Assembly: GCA_028554755.1 (NCBI GenBank)
Contig: JAPTOF010000014.1
Span: forward strand, 6,448,001 to 6,512,000
DNA from: Cordia subcordata
Taxonomy: Eukaryota; Streptophyta; Magnoliopsida; Boraginales; Cordiaceae
Reading direction: 5' to 3'
Length of the DNA: 64,000 bases
The stretch's first letter is position 1, and every line of letters begins with the position of its first letter. Positions 20,659 to 31,869 of the stretch are shown piece after piece. Both the position numbers and the translations under genes were made by a program. A model generated the notes under the pieces. The model made no database searches. It saw only the letters and a list, made by a program, of their open reading frames with translations, and had not been told where the DNA came from.

Positions 20659-20775
20659 TGAGTTCGTATTTTTTTGGTTTTGTGGTTTTTGTGGTTCTGT
20701 TTATTTTAGTGCGGAGTAATTGAGTTCTGTATGTTGACAAAAGATGATTTATGTATGGTTTTGTGGCATGTTTAA
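20659..20775 (+). repeat. Left copy of 117-bp flanking direct repeat
   Basis: It is identical at every base to 32351-32467. The first and last bases were set where the two copies stop matching. It bounds the viral insertion on the left. Confidence 0.97.
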
Positions 20776-23050
20776 CTTAAATATTGAGTGAGAAATTCAT
20801 GAAGGATAGAGTTCGTGAAGATCATGAAGAATAAATTCATGAAGTGGTTCATGGAGAAGCTCTGGAGAGGAGTTTTATGAAAACAGTTTATAAAACTGAT
20901 TATCTGAAAACAGTTTATAAAACTGATTATCTGTATGAAAATATACAGAGGTTATGATTTTGAAACTGAATGTTTTGAAAACTTACCAAACAATATGTTT
21001 AAAAAATTCTATAGGAATTTACTGGTTTGATTTATATATGAGATTTAAGAATCAAAATATTCTTATAAACTAATTTTGTTTATGAATAAACTATCTATAG
21101 CTTATTTGTTTCAAAAAATCTTGGAAAGATTTCTAATATATCTTCATAAATTATTTTCACTTGTAATGTGAAATTTCAAAAATCAAAAGTTTGTTAAAAA
21201 TCTAAATAAAGATTTTGATTTGTTTTCAATATTCATTTGTGAAGAAATGAATAATTTGAAAAGTTTATCCAAAGATTATAAGTCTTGAAAAATTCTATAC
21301 AAAGAATTTTGGTTTGATTATTAATATAATTTGAGAAGATTTATCTCAAAGAGATTTTTATAAAATCTTAATAATTGATTGTGGAAATCATAAACTTATT
21401 TGTTTATGATATTGTATTTGAAATAGATTTTGAAATAATCAAAATTATTATATTTGGATAAATTTAATCAAATTTATTAGTTTGATTTCATAATAAAATT
21501 TCAAAATAATAATATTTTGAAAATGGATCAAAATGAAAGATGTTGAAAATCTTTGGTATTTAATTTATGTATCAGATACATATACATCGTTTATAACAAT
21601 ATAAAAAATAAATTTATATTGAAAAGGTTATTCGCATACAGAATATAATTTCTGAATAATTTGTTATATCAAATTTGTTAAATTTGAGTTTTATAAAATA
21701 ATTTCAAAAGGATAATATTTTGAAATAATTTTGATAAAATCTTGATGAAATATGAAATTTATTTTGACTGATACAATAGTAAGGATTGTATGAGTTGAGT
21801 AACTCTTACCCGTCTGTGCTGTAAGAACAAACACACAATTATTTGGTATTGTTTTATTTCAAAATAGATTCAAGATATATAGAAAATAAATCCATATTTG
21901 AAAATGAATTTCAATAATGAATTTTGCACAAAATAATTTTGTGTTTACCCATTGAAGAGGGGTTAAAATACTCTACAACTAGTCCTCTTAGACCAGTGAG
22001 AGGTAAAGACGAATCAATTCTGGTTATAGTTGGAGGTTTACTAAAAACTTTTGAAAATCCTATTCAACTGGGAGAAAAGTTGAGTATTTACTTTTTAACT
22101 GGGAGGAAAGTTGAAACAAACTAATAGAGTTTGAAAGAAAATCCCAGAGATATGAAATATATATATATATATATATATTTTTTGAGAAATATTCTGAGAA
22201 TAAAAATCAGAGTGAAAATATTCTGATGAGAATGAAAATCAGAGTGGAAAAAAATATTTGAGAGAATCAAGAAAATCAAAATTCTGCAAAAGAAAATAAT
22301 CAGAAAATAAGAATTTTGGAAAGAAGAAGTTTCTGTTAGAAGATTAAGCTGTTACAGGTACTTCCAGGAAAATGATCAGAAACCAATATGCTGTTACCCA
22401 CAAGCCGAATTTGTTGTTTTGAGATGGCGTTTAGGGTGTTAGGTGAAAGTGGTAATTGATACTTTCCTATTTGGGTAAATCCTATGAACAGTATGATCTC
22501 TTGAGAAAATTCTGAAAGAAATAATTCATATTCTAACAAAAGAAAAGATTTGCAGAAGAAAGAAAATAAAATTTCTTGAAAATTTCACAAATACTCTGCA
22601 AAAGAAAAAAAAACAGTTGCAGAATGGAGAAGATGATTATATCATTAATAGAATGATATGAAATCATTGTATTGTATTGAAAAAAAAAAATAGTAAAGAT
22701 AGAGTACTGATGCAGAAATACAAGGGTATCAGTTATATGAACTGATGATGTAATAGAGATCAATTTGATGAACTGACAAGGATAATTGGCCTTATTGAAT
22801 GATGATAAGGAAAAGAGAAATCCAGGGATTGTTCAAATACAGAACAAGGAAGATCAGCAATAAAGACTGATGATGAAGAATTGCAGTCAGGAATTGCAAT
22901 TTGACAGAGAACGAAAATAAGAAGAAGAATTATGGAATCATTCATAAGAATGATTGAAGATTATATACATTGACGATCATGGAGAAAATGATTGTTGAGA
23001 AAGATGATGAACAAAGACAACTATAATTGTTGTTGACATAATAATTCTAA
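20776..23050 (+). other. Purine-rich non-coding left arm of the insert, origin unknown
   Basis: About 2.3 kb between the left flank and the first recognisable viral promoter region. It is A+T- and purine-rich on the plus strand, with repeated GAAAATCAGA-like and TTTTGAAA-like words and an AT microsatellite near 22160. No long open frame and no viral domain is seen. If the insert were a simple partial dimer, this should match the RT-RNase H and last-ORF region, and by eye it does not. Confidence 0.5.
20879..20932 (+). repeat. Perfect 27-bp tandem duplication
   Basis: Two identical adjacent units (20879-20905 and 20906-20932) lie about 100 bases inside the left edge of the viral insert. The unit holds AGTTTATAAAACT, an inverted repeat. 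Confidence 0.9.
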
Positions 23051-23500
23051 ACCGAGATAAAGTTTGGGGAAAAGAATAGTAACTGTTATGATGTTAGTGG
23101 TGAAAGCAGTCATAATGGTTGATGATGATGCTGAGTCATGATGATAAATCATGATAAAATCAAAAAGAATGCTGGTACAGATATTAACAGCAAGATGAAT
23201 CGACAAGAAGCTGTATCACTAATGCTGAGCTATATAACAAGCTGAAGAAAGAATCTGATGAAGATTTGTCGTATCAAGACAAAGACAAAGAAGATATCAG
23301 AATTGCCTAATAGTGACAAAAGGCAAATAGTTGAAATAATGCAAACAGTTCTACTATTCATAGATAGTGGAATTTACTGTTAATAAACAGTAATTTACTT
23401 TTACTGTTTGTAGATAGGATGTGTTTGCGGATCTGAAATGTTTGGAATCCGTAGAAAATTGTTTTTGATTGTTTTTGAAGTCCGAGAGCACCCAATTGTC

Positions 23501-23508
23501 TATAAAAG
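23501..23508 (+). promoter_or_regulatory. TATA box of the left viral promoter copy
   Basis: TATAAAAG is preceded by AATTGTC. The same arrangement recurs at 31780-31787 in the right copy. It lies about 535 bases upstream of the tRNA primer site, as expected for a pregenomic RNA promoter with a long leader. A GA-rich tract follows at about 23530-23580. Confidence 0.75.
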
Positions 23509-23600
23509 AAAGACTCATCGGATGAAGAAAACAAGAGGAAGAAAAGAAGAAGAGAGAAGAAGAAGAAGAAAAGAGAAAATTGTAAAAATTTTTATTTATC

Positions 23601-23606
23601 AATAAA
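23601..23606 (+). terminator. Viral poly(A) signal, left copy
   Basis: AATAAA lies 100 bases after the left TATA box. In caulimovirids the poly(A) signal sits just downstream of the transcription start, so it would be used after a full turn of the circular genome. Confidence 0.6.
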
Positions 23607-23609
23607 ATT

Positions 23610-24037
23610 TTGATATTTTTGAAAATATTTTGTTCATGATCTGCCCTAATATGGGGTAGAGATCAAGATGGATTATGGTAATATCAACATACCATAGTAG
23701 CGTGCTTTAGGCTATACTACTCAGACCTTGAGGATAATTCTCAAATACTCCGCTGTCATGATTAATTCTTGAGAGTAGGATATATCTTTGATAACAAACA
23801 TGATCTTGAGCATACCCTGTACACATACGTCTCAATGGAATAATTGCCCAATTGCCGTTGTTGTTGTTCGAAAAGGCGTTTGAAGGGCTGAAAGATTCCG
23901 CAGAGAAAGATTTGTATGAGGGCTGTAAGTTCTTAAGATGGAGTTTGTTATCCAGGATATCGCTTAAGCTTAAGGGCTAATCTATGTCCGCGGCCGAATG
24001 TTATTTGCGGCTTATCATCTGGGCCTCAGTACATAGT
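23610..24037 (+). promoter_or_regulatory. Viral leader, left copy
   Basis: This long leader between the poly(A) signal and the primer site has no large ORF. It shares scattered words with the right copy (31870-32350), including GGATATATCTTTGATA, GCCGTTGTTG and TCTGGGCCT/CCTGGGCCT near the end. Such leaders often fold into a large hairpin for ribosome shunting; folding was not computed. Confidence 0.5.
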
Positions 24038-24050
24038 TGGTATCAGAGCC
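24038..24050 (+). promoter_or_regulatory. Met-initiator tRNA primer-binding site
   Basis: TGGTATCAGAGCC is complementary to the 3' end of plant initiator Met tRNA. It is the minus-strand primer site of Caulimoviridae and marks the conventional start of the viral map. Confidence 0.9.
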
Positions 24051-24135
24051 ATGGAAACATGATCTGTAAGGTATGTTGTTATGATATTTTGCTATTGCTT
24101 TAATCCATCTGTCTTTTGATCAAAAAATTTTGATC

Positions 24136-24717
24136 ATGTCAATATTTTCAAATGTTCAATTATTTGAAAAATATATGTTTTCAATTCAGTCTGATAATAT
24201 CAGTAAGGAAGAATCATCTATTCCTAATGATTATTATTATTTTGATAATAATACAAATCAATATAAGATTGATTTTAGTCCAGGAAGTAGGGCTAGAAAA
24301 CAAATTCAAAATGAATTCAATACACCTAAATATCAAGAATTTAGGGATTGGTTTGCTGAAAATACAAATTTAGCAGAAAGGAAGAATCTTCAGGAAGAAT
24401 TCTATAATGAATTACAAAGGAAAAATCAAATAATAGATTTTGTTCCTTGGTTTCTAAAGAAACAATTAACTCCTAAACTAAATGTTTTAGGAAAAGTACT
24501 CATGCAATATAAAATCCATGAGGAAAAGAAAGAAATCAGAAAAGCTAAAATAAAAGCTAAACAAGAAAGAATGAAGCAATTACATAAATTATTGCGAGAA
24601 AATGGAATAGAATACTTATCTGATAAAGATAAAGAAAAAATGCGTCAGAATATTAACTCAAGTCTTATGTTAGTCAGTATTATTTCAATTCATCATTTGA
24701 TTGCTCAAATCATATGA
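24136..24717 (+). CDS. Viral ORF1 (193 aa), coiled-coil protein sharing an N-terminal block with the coat protein
   Basis: The first AUG after the primer site opens a 193-codon frame. Residues about 35-115 include KIDFSPGS, an RDWFAENT-type stretch and PWFL. They are clearly related to the first 80 or so residues of the coat-protein ORF starting at 25825. The following segment (about 125-175) is rich in Lys, Glu and Arg and probably coiled coil. The stop overlaps the movement-protein start as ATGA (24714-24717), a typical caulimovirid arrangement. The frame is intact. Role unknown; by position it could be a virion-associated or assembly protein. Confidence 0.7.
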   Translation: MSIFSNVQLFEKYMFSIQSDNISKEESSIPNDYYYFDNNTNQYKIDFSPGSRARKQIQNEFNTPKYQEFRDWFAENTNLAERKNLQEEFYNELQRKNQIIDFVPWFLKKQLTPKLNVLGKVLMQYKIHEEKKEIRKAKIKAKQERMKQLHKLLRENGIEYLSDKDKEKMRQNINSSLMLVSIISIHHLIAQII

Positions 24718-25822
24718 GTATGTCTTCAATTTTTCCCATGTTTGTGAAAAATCAGAATACTGTGAAAAACAGTAAGAAGGAAGAATATGATATTCCTAAG
24801 AATTTAGAATTGTTAAATAAATGGACAATTCCTAAAATAGAACCAAAAATGATATATAGTTTTGGTACTTTTGATAAATTAAGTTTTAAACAAATTGTTA
24901 AAACTTGTGAAGAATCTGTTCCCATACATAATGAGGAATTGACTATCAAATTGCTTAGTCAAGATGATATTGATGCATATATATCAGAGTATAAGTTCTT
25001 GCATATTGGACTTGTTCAGGTAGCTTTTAAACCTCTTACATTATCTGGTTTACCTAAATCATTTTTATCTCAGATTACGTGATGCTCGTAATATGAACTG
25101 GCGTCAATCTATTATGGGGATTATGGAGTCTAGTTTAGCTCATGGTCCTATATATTTTAATGCATATCCGAATTTGCAATTATCTTTGTCGGATGTTAAT
25201 ATACTTGATGCGTTAACTCTATATGTAAAAACGCACGGTTATAATTATTTGCCAGGTACAGAAGTTATTTGTATTTGTTATAGGGTATATTTTAAACCCT
25301 TATATACTTTGAATCCAAAGTGTAAGTTGATGAATACAAATCAACAAGAAACTATAATCTTTGAAACTAATTTTAATAGATCTAAAATAACAACTCGTAG
25401 ATCTATAAGATGGGATGAAATAAACTTTCCAGAAACATGGTTAGCTGAAAAAGTCATACCAGCAACACCATTAATTAATGAAGATCTGGTGGATACAATC
25501 CAAACATCTACTGGAGATATTCAAATTCAGTTTAATAGAAAAAGTACATCTGAAATAGGTGGAAGTTCAGGACTAGGAAAGTCTAGATATTCTAGAACTA
25601 GTTCAATTCATTCTTATATATCACCAATAGATTATAGAGTTGAGTTACCCAATACTGTAGGGAGGGAGTTCATCTTCTAAAACAGAATTTGAAAACCTGC
25701 AATATAAAGTACAGGGAATTAAAATAAATGAAGATAATATTGCTCAGGGTATTTATAATAATAATTCTGAGGAAAATTTTAGACCAGAAATAATTGAGTC
25801 AGAATTAAACTTTCCAGTTTAA
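24714..25822 (+). pseudogene. Viral movement protein (30K superfamily), broken by two frame shifts
   Basis: The frame opens at the ATG overlapping the ORF1 stop. The first part (24714-25082) holds the beta-strand-rich core beginning around PKMIYSFG. The second part (from about 25070, another frame, to 25680) holds the SSLAHGPIYFNAYPN segment typical of caulimovirid movement proteins. The third part (about 25665-25822, a third frame) is a charged, probably coiled-coil tail that ends two bases before the next ATG. Each break shifts the frame by +1. The product would move virus through plasmodesmata; this copy cannot encode the full protein. Confidence 0.85.
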
Positions 25823-25824
25823 TA

Positions 25825-27171
25825 ATGAATTATAAAATTGATTTCAGTCCAGGCAGTTCAGCTAGGAAACAAATACAAGCTGAATTTCAAAAACCAATAT
25901 ATCAACCTTTCAGAGATTGGTTTGCTAAAAATATTGATTTAGCAGAAAGACAAATACTCCAAAATGAATTCTATAACCATTTGGAAAATATAAATGAAAT
26001 AAAAGATTTTATTCCATGGTTTTTAGATAGGTATCTAGGAGATCATATTAATGTCCTAGAAAAATATTGGAAATTAAAAAATGGAGAACAAGTTGAGGCA
26101 ATCTATCCTCCAACCCATTCATCTATCATAATTGATAAAGAAAAGATGAAGTTATACACTAATGCTTTCTTTAATTTGCAAGAGAATGAAACTCTTGTTG
26201 CCACAGCAAAAAATATAAATGATGTGGTAAAACAAAATAATTTTACTAATTTGTATTTAATAGCCTTAGGAGAACAAATATTATTTCTCAATAATAGGTT
26301 ATTAAAAAATTATGAAATAATAGTGGATTTAAAAAATAGTCTGGAAAATACAATTGGAGAAACTTCAAGATTTAGGAGTAATCCAATCCAGCCTCCTCCA
26401 GAAATAAAAAATTTTAAATTAAGTCAAGTATCAGAATTTGAGAAACTTCTTGATAATAAGTTTAAGACATTCAAATTAAATGTCATAACTAAAGAAGAAG
26501 TTCCAGAATTAGTTGATAATATACATCAGCAAGAATTGGTCAATGAAACTCTTAATAAAATAAAGAGTAATACTAAATTTGCTGATAAGCCGGTCCAGAA
26601 AAAATATTATTATCCGAGACCAACACCTCAAGATGTTTTGTTTGAGGAATTACCTAATGAACAAACTTACTATAATGGTAAGACTATATATGAGTGGAAT
26701 ATAGATGGCCATTCGGATCAACAAATCTATAATACCATCCATAGAATGATGATGTATGCTACCATATGTAGACAACATAATAACACAGATAAAAGTATTG
26801 CTTTAATGATAATAGCAGGGTTTACAGGCCAGCTTAAAGGTTGGTGGGAAAATTATCTCAATGAAACCCAACGACAAACTGTCTTGAATACTACAAGAAC
26901 AGAAAATAATATAGTTAAACAGGAAGCTGTTTATACTTTGACAATAAATATTTGTGAACATTTTACAGGAAGATTCACAACAAATGCAGAGAATATAAGA
27001 TCTCTAATCTTGAATCTCAAGTGTCCTACTCTTACCTCATTTAGGTGGCATAAGGATGTATTCCTTAGTAGAGTAATGGAATTACTAGATGCCAATCAGG
27101 CACATTGGAAGTCTAAATTTATAGATGGTCTTCCACAATTATTTGCTGACAGAGTTAAAAAAAACTCTTAG
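25825..27171 (+). pseudogene. Viral polyprotein, coat-protein part
   Basis: The 448-codon frame starts with the KIDFSPGSSARK block shared with ORF1, followed by a helical middle and a capsid core. The core is recognised by YEWNIDG, IAGFTGQLKGWW, LTINICEHFTG and RWHKDVFLSRV, patterns typical of caulimovirid coat proteins. The frame ends early at a stop just after a run of eight A residues (27157-27164). The capsid sequence continues in the +1 frame, so a homopolymer slip is the likely break. The product would form the icosahedral shell around viral DNA. Confidence 0.85.
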
Positions 27172-28894
27172 AATAGGAATCTCACCTATTGATTATGATA
27201 ATCTTACATATGGCATGATAATAGGAAAATGCATGCAAGAAGGTTTAGCTTTATGTAATGAAATTAAGTTAAATCAACAAATTAAAAAACAAAAGTTAAC
27301 AGAAAAGTCTCAATTAGGACAATTCTGTGAACAATTTGGGATTGAAATGAGTCAATCTAGTAAACCTAAGAGATATACTAGGTTTTCTAATATTCAAAAA
27401 TATAATTCTCCAGTCTATCAGAAGAAAATAGCTGCTAGAACAGGGAGAAAGACAAAAAGAAGAGAAATGAAAAAACAACAAGGAGATAAGAGAATAAGAT
27501 CAAAAATCAAACCTCCTGTTTGTTATAAATGCGGCAAAATAGGTCATATTGCTCCTGACTGCAAAATAAAAAAGAAAATAAAAGCATTAAATATTGATGA
27601 AGGTTTAAAGAAAAATCTTATGAATATAATGCTTAATTCTGAATCTGAACAAGAAGATCAAAAGGATCTTAATGACTCAGAGGAATCTAGCTCTGAGGAT
27701 AATCTGAAATATATATCAGAAACATCTGAAACGGATAGTTCAGAAGAAGAATATAATCCTTGTGATAATTGTATGAATACTATACAAAAGGATGAAAGTA
27801 ATGATTTTTATCAATTGTTATCTCAATTCAGAAATATGGAACTGAATGTTTTAACTAATGAAAATATAGTGGAATTACTCAGAATAATAAAAGATTCTGA
27901 AATACGTAATAAAATCTTGGAATCTTTAGGTAAATTAAAAGAACCTGAAGAGGAATTAACAGTCCAAGAACAAGATAAATTCATTCCTTATACTTTATCA
28001 GAAGTAAGAAAGAGAATGGAAGAAAAACAAAATATAAAGTCCTCTGTAACATCTGTAACTACTATACAGGATTTAAAAGAGGAAGTTAAACAATTGAAAA
28101 CTGAAGTTACAAAATTAACTCAGGATAATATTGAAATTAATAAAAGATTAGATAAATTGGATAAAGGCAAAAATAAAATTGAACAACCTGAATCCAGTAC
28201 TAATCAAGAATTAGAGCCATTCCTAGGAAAGATGGAGTATTTTACATCTCAGAAATGGTTAGTAAAAATTAATCTTTTAATACAAAATGAATACAAAAAA
28301 GAATTAATTGCGTTAATAGATAGTGGCGCAGATTTAAATTGTATTCAGGAAGGATTAATTCCTACAAAATATTTTGAAAAAACCACCCATACTTTATCAA
28401 GTGCTAGTGGTAATAAAATGGATATTTTATATAAGTTATCTAAAGCTTATATTTGTGTTAATAAACAATGTATTCCTAATAGCTTTGTATTAGTTAGAAA
28501 TATAACTAATCAAGTTATATTAGGCACACCATTCTTGAATAAGATATTTCCAATAAAAGAAATTACTAATAATGGAATAATTGGTAATTTTGAAGGAAAT
28601 GATATTCAATTTGAATTTATAAAAGACCCCGTAACTAGGGTATTGAATGAAATGGTTGAGTTAATAAAGGCTAAAAGCAACCAATTGAATTTTCTTAATC
28701 AAGAAATTAACTCATTAACAATAAATGAGAAATTAAAGGATCCATATCTTAAACAACGAATTGAGTTGTTAATCAATCAATTTTTAGCAGAAATTTGTGC
28801 TGATCATCCTAATGCATTTTGGGATAGAAAAAAACATATTGTCAGTCTACCATACGTAGAAGATTTTGATGAAAGATTGATACCCACTTCCTAA
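27165..28894 (+). pseudogene. Viral polyprotein, coat C-terminus, zinc knuckle and aspartic protease
   Basis: This continues the coat protein in the shifted frame. After a basic Lys/Arg stretch comes the nucleic-acid-binding knuckle CX2CX4HX4C (27521-27562), then an acidic Ser/Glu-rich region and a predicted coiled coil. The aspartic protease follows with catalytic D-S-G-A at 28319-28330 and an ILGTPFL segment that fits the second conserved protease motif. The frame then enters the start of reverse transcriptase (HIVSLPY) and stops at 28894 at the edge of a deletion. Confidence 0.85.
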
Positions 28895-29966
28895 TAAAAG
28901 GGATTTAATTAATAGAATACATGATGCATGTGTATTTTTAAAATTTGATATGAAATCTGGCTATTACCAAATACAGGTAATAGAAGAAGATAGATATAAA
29001 ACTGCTTTTGTGGTACCATTTGGTCATTATGAATGGAATGTAATGCCTTTTGGTTTGAAAAATGCTCCTTCTGAATTCCAGAAGATTATGAATGATATAT
29101 TTATACCATATAATAATTTTATGGTTGTTTATATTGACGATGTCTTAGTATTTTCAAAAGACATTAATACGCATTTCAAACATCTTGAAATATTCAAGAA
29201 TCTTGTAATCCAAAATGGATTAGTTGTTTCAAAACCAAAAATGGTTATTTTCCAATCTAAAATTAGATTTTTGGGATATAATATTGAAGATGGGAAAATA
29301 ATTCCTATTGACAGAAGTATTGAATTTGCTTCTAAATTTCCAGATGAAATTTTGGATAAAACTCAATTGCAAAGATTTCTTGGCAGTCTTAATTACGTTC
29401 AGCCATATTATAAGAATTTGGCTAATGATACTGCTATTTTATATGAGAGACTAAGGAAAACCCCTTCCCCTTGGTCACAAAGTCATACTGAGGCAGTGAG
29501 AATGATTAAATCAAAAGTCAAACAGTTGCCTTGTCTTATGCTTGCGAATCCACAATGGGATAAGATTGTGGAGACAGATGCGTCAGATATTGGTTATGGT
29601 GGAATACTCAAACAGATCCAACCATCAACAAAACAAGAATATCTTGTCCGCTTCACATCAGGAAAATGGAGTGAAAGCCAGAAAAAATATGCACCTGTTG
29701 CAAAAGAAATTTTGGCTATTGTCAACAGTGTTTTGAAATTCCAAGATGATCTTTTGAATAAAAAGTTTTTAATAAAAACTGATTGCAAATCTGCAAAATT
29801 CATGTTTAATAAAGATTTCAAACATGATGTTTCGAAATATATGTTCGCAAGATGGCAAACTTATTTAGCCCCTTTTGAATTTGAAATCAAACATATTCAG
29901 GGAAAGCATAATACTTTGCCTGATTTTTTGTCCCGTGAATATTTGCAGGAGGATGCAACCTCCTGA
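28895..29966 (+). pseudogene. Viral reverse transcriptase-RNase H, N-terminal part deleted
   Basis: Reverse transcriptase resumes in a new frame at about 28888 with PLPNKRDLINRIHD. The palm follows: FDMKSGYYQI, PFGLKNAPSEFQ and the catalytic YIDD at 29130-29141. RNase H carries its acidic residues in ETDAS, AKEIL, KTDCKSA and DFLSREY. The fingers region that normally separates the polyprotein segment at 28894 from this point is missing, and the frame changes there. The missing length was not computed. The 3' end overlaps the next ORF by 14 bases. Confidence 0.9.
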
Positions 29967-30261
29967 TGGGGGGTTTCAAGGCCGTGGGAAATATGCCCAT
30001 GGTGGATCATCAAGAGGCCGTGGCAAATATGGTCATGGTGGAGGTAAGGGGAGAAATAATGCTCCTGACTATTTCTATGCAAATAAAGCATTGGAAATTG
30101 CTTCTGAAGAAGCTGAAGTACGTAAAAATACATTGCGTGCTCAGAAGTTTGATATAAAACTTCCCCATCCCAGTTCACCAATATATTCAGAGACTATTAA
30201 GTTTCTTGAAGAATCGAGAAAAAGCGTAAGAAAGAAATATAAGTTCTTTCGCTCACTCTAA
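29953..30261 (+). CDS. Viral Gly/Arg-rich ORF (102 aa)
   Basis: The ATG lies inside the end of the RNase H frame, and the ORF ends with TAA five bases before the next ATG. The first 35 residues are Gly/Arg/Lys/His-rich with RGRGKY and HGG repeats, resembling RGG-type RNA-binding tails. The rest is helical and charged and ends with a basic stretch. The frame is intact. Close packing between pol and the last ORF suggests translation by reinitiation. I recognise no family. Confidence 0.65.
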   Translation: MQPPDGGFQGRGKYAHGGSSRGRGKYGHGGGKGRNNAPDYFYANKALEIASEEAEVRKNTLRAQKFDIKLPHPSSPIYSETIKFLEESRKSVRKKYKFFRSL

Positions 30262-30266
30262 ATACT

Positions 30267-31487
30267 ATGGAGCAAGATGAATCTGTGCAATATACACAGA
30301 ATGCAGGAGAGGAAATAATCCTCTATTTGTCACAAAAGGATCTCATAGACCAACAAGATCCATGGATGCTGATGTCTAAATATCTGGATGATTTCTCATT
30401 TCCAGCCCAGTCTTACAAAACGAGACACCACTATGAGAAGATTCTCATGGAAACGCAATCTGCAGATTTTGAACACTTCAAAAAGAGTGGGAAGGCAGAT
30501 ATGATGTCAAAAGATATTGCTTATAGCAAGATCTATGTGAAGACTCTTATCAATGCAGAGCAGTGGGGACTTTCAACACATAAACTGAAGTCCTATGTGA
30601 TATCTACACAGCAAGGTCCCATTCTATATTCATATTGGGATTATGTTGAAGGATTCTCAAAAGTATTTTATTTTGAGAATGACTAGCATAAACATTCATG
30701 GTTCGTGAAAATAGCTGGTACAGTCCTTAATAAGGATATTCCATCATGGTTTATAATTTGGTGGAATTATTTTGGTCTAAATTCATCCATACTTCCAGAA
30801 CCGTTCGAGGATCTTTATAAAAGATGGAAGGAAGTATCGCCAAAAATGCAGAATCTACATCAACAATCAATTGAAGGTACTGCAACAATGTATTTCTTTC
30901 TGGAGTTCTCAATTCCTTGGATTGTCAGATGGATTCCAGAAGTGAGGCATACAGATAAGCATATTCCATGCCTGAAGAGAATATTATTCACCAAATTCTG
31001 GCAAAAGATGATACAGAAAGATCCAAAGACGAATCAACTATATTCTCAGGATCTTATCAAAGAAATTGAAGAAAAGCTTCAGCAATACAAGAAGGAAGCT
31101 AAAGAAAAACAGAAAGCAACAATTCAACCCAAATCATGGTTTGAACAGTTCGTGAATAAGTTGCAGAAAGAAAATCCATCCATATCTTTGCAGGATATAA
31201 TGTTGCAATATATGGATAATGTCAAAGAGGAGATGATACAATTCACTCAACAAAGTGATACATCTTCAGAGAAGTCCGAGCAGTCAATGGAGATTTCGCC
31301 CCAAGGCAGCAGATATTTCTGTCTTGCAGGACAATCGCAGGATCCAGAGGAAGAGGAAGAAGCCTATTCCTTGGATGACGTGTTCGAATCAGTAAAGGAC
31401 GCGTTAAAAGGTCCAATAAGGATGTTACAGAAGGGAGAATCATCCCAGCAACAACAAAAACAAGAACCTAAACAGGATAAAGTTTAG
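30267..31487 (+). pseudogene. Viral last ORF (about 406 codons), split by one in-frame TAG
   Basis: A single frame runs from ATG 30267 to TAG 31485, interrupted only by TAG at 30684-30686. The first half contains ILYSYWDYVEGF. The second half contains PSWFIIWWNYFG and a C-terminal acidic, Gln-rich tail. The Trp-rich WW-YFG pattern is familiar from the last ORF of florendovirus-like insertions in plants; the position matches the transactivator/inclusion-body gene of other genera. Function is inferred from position only. A mid-gene stop would give a 139-residue product. Confidence 0.7.
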
Positions 31488-31779
31488 GGAAAAGAGGAAA
31501 AGAATAGTAATGATCATGATGTCAGTGGAGAAAACGGTCGTGATTATTGCTTCAAGACAAAGAGGAATCTGATGACTAAATAATGAGTCCAACAGATTTC
31601 ACAAAAGTTTCTGTCGTATATGGACAGGTGTCCACTATTCATAAAAGTAGTGGAGGATCAGAGATAAACAGTAGTTTACTTTTACTGTTTGTAATTATTG
31701 TGTTTCCCGGATCTCAAATCTGTGGAGTCCGAGGAAAATTGTTTTGAACTTATGTTTCAAATCCGAGGCTTCAATTGTC

Positions 31780-31787
31780 TATAAAAG
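31780..31787 (+). promoter_or_regulatory. TATA box of the right viral promoter copy
   Basis: TATAAAAG after AATTGTC corresponds to 23501-23508. Upstream, both copies share GTAGTTTACTTTTACTG / GTAATTTACTTTTACTG and other conserved words, but the rest has diverged strongly. A poly(A) signal AATAAA follows at 31860-31865. Confidence 0.75.
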
Positions 31788-31859
31788 CCATGACTCGGGA
31801 AGGAAAACATAAGCTAGAGATTAGAAAGAATTTTTATATTTTGTAAATTTTGATAAACA

Positions 31860-31865
31860 AATAAA
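31860..31865 (+). terminator. Viral poly(A) signal, right copy
   Basis: AATAAA lies 80 bases after the right TATA box, in the same order as the left copy. It would end pregenomic RNA started at the left promoter, giving a short terminal redundancy. Confidence 0.6.
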
Positions 31866-31869
31866 AAGT

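Noticed and set aside
24714..25680. Movement protein as two independent short genes
   Set aside because: The parts match successive segments of one family domain in different frames, so a frame shift is the simpler reading.
30705..31487. A separate gene starting at 30705
   Set aside because: It is in the same frame as the ORF from 30267, the apparent start is GTG, and only one TAG separates them.
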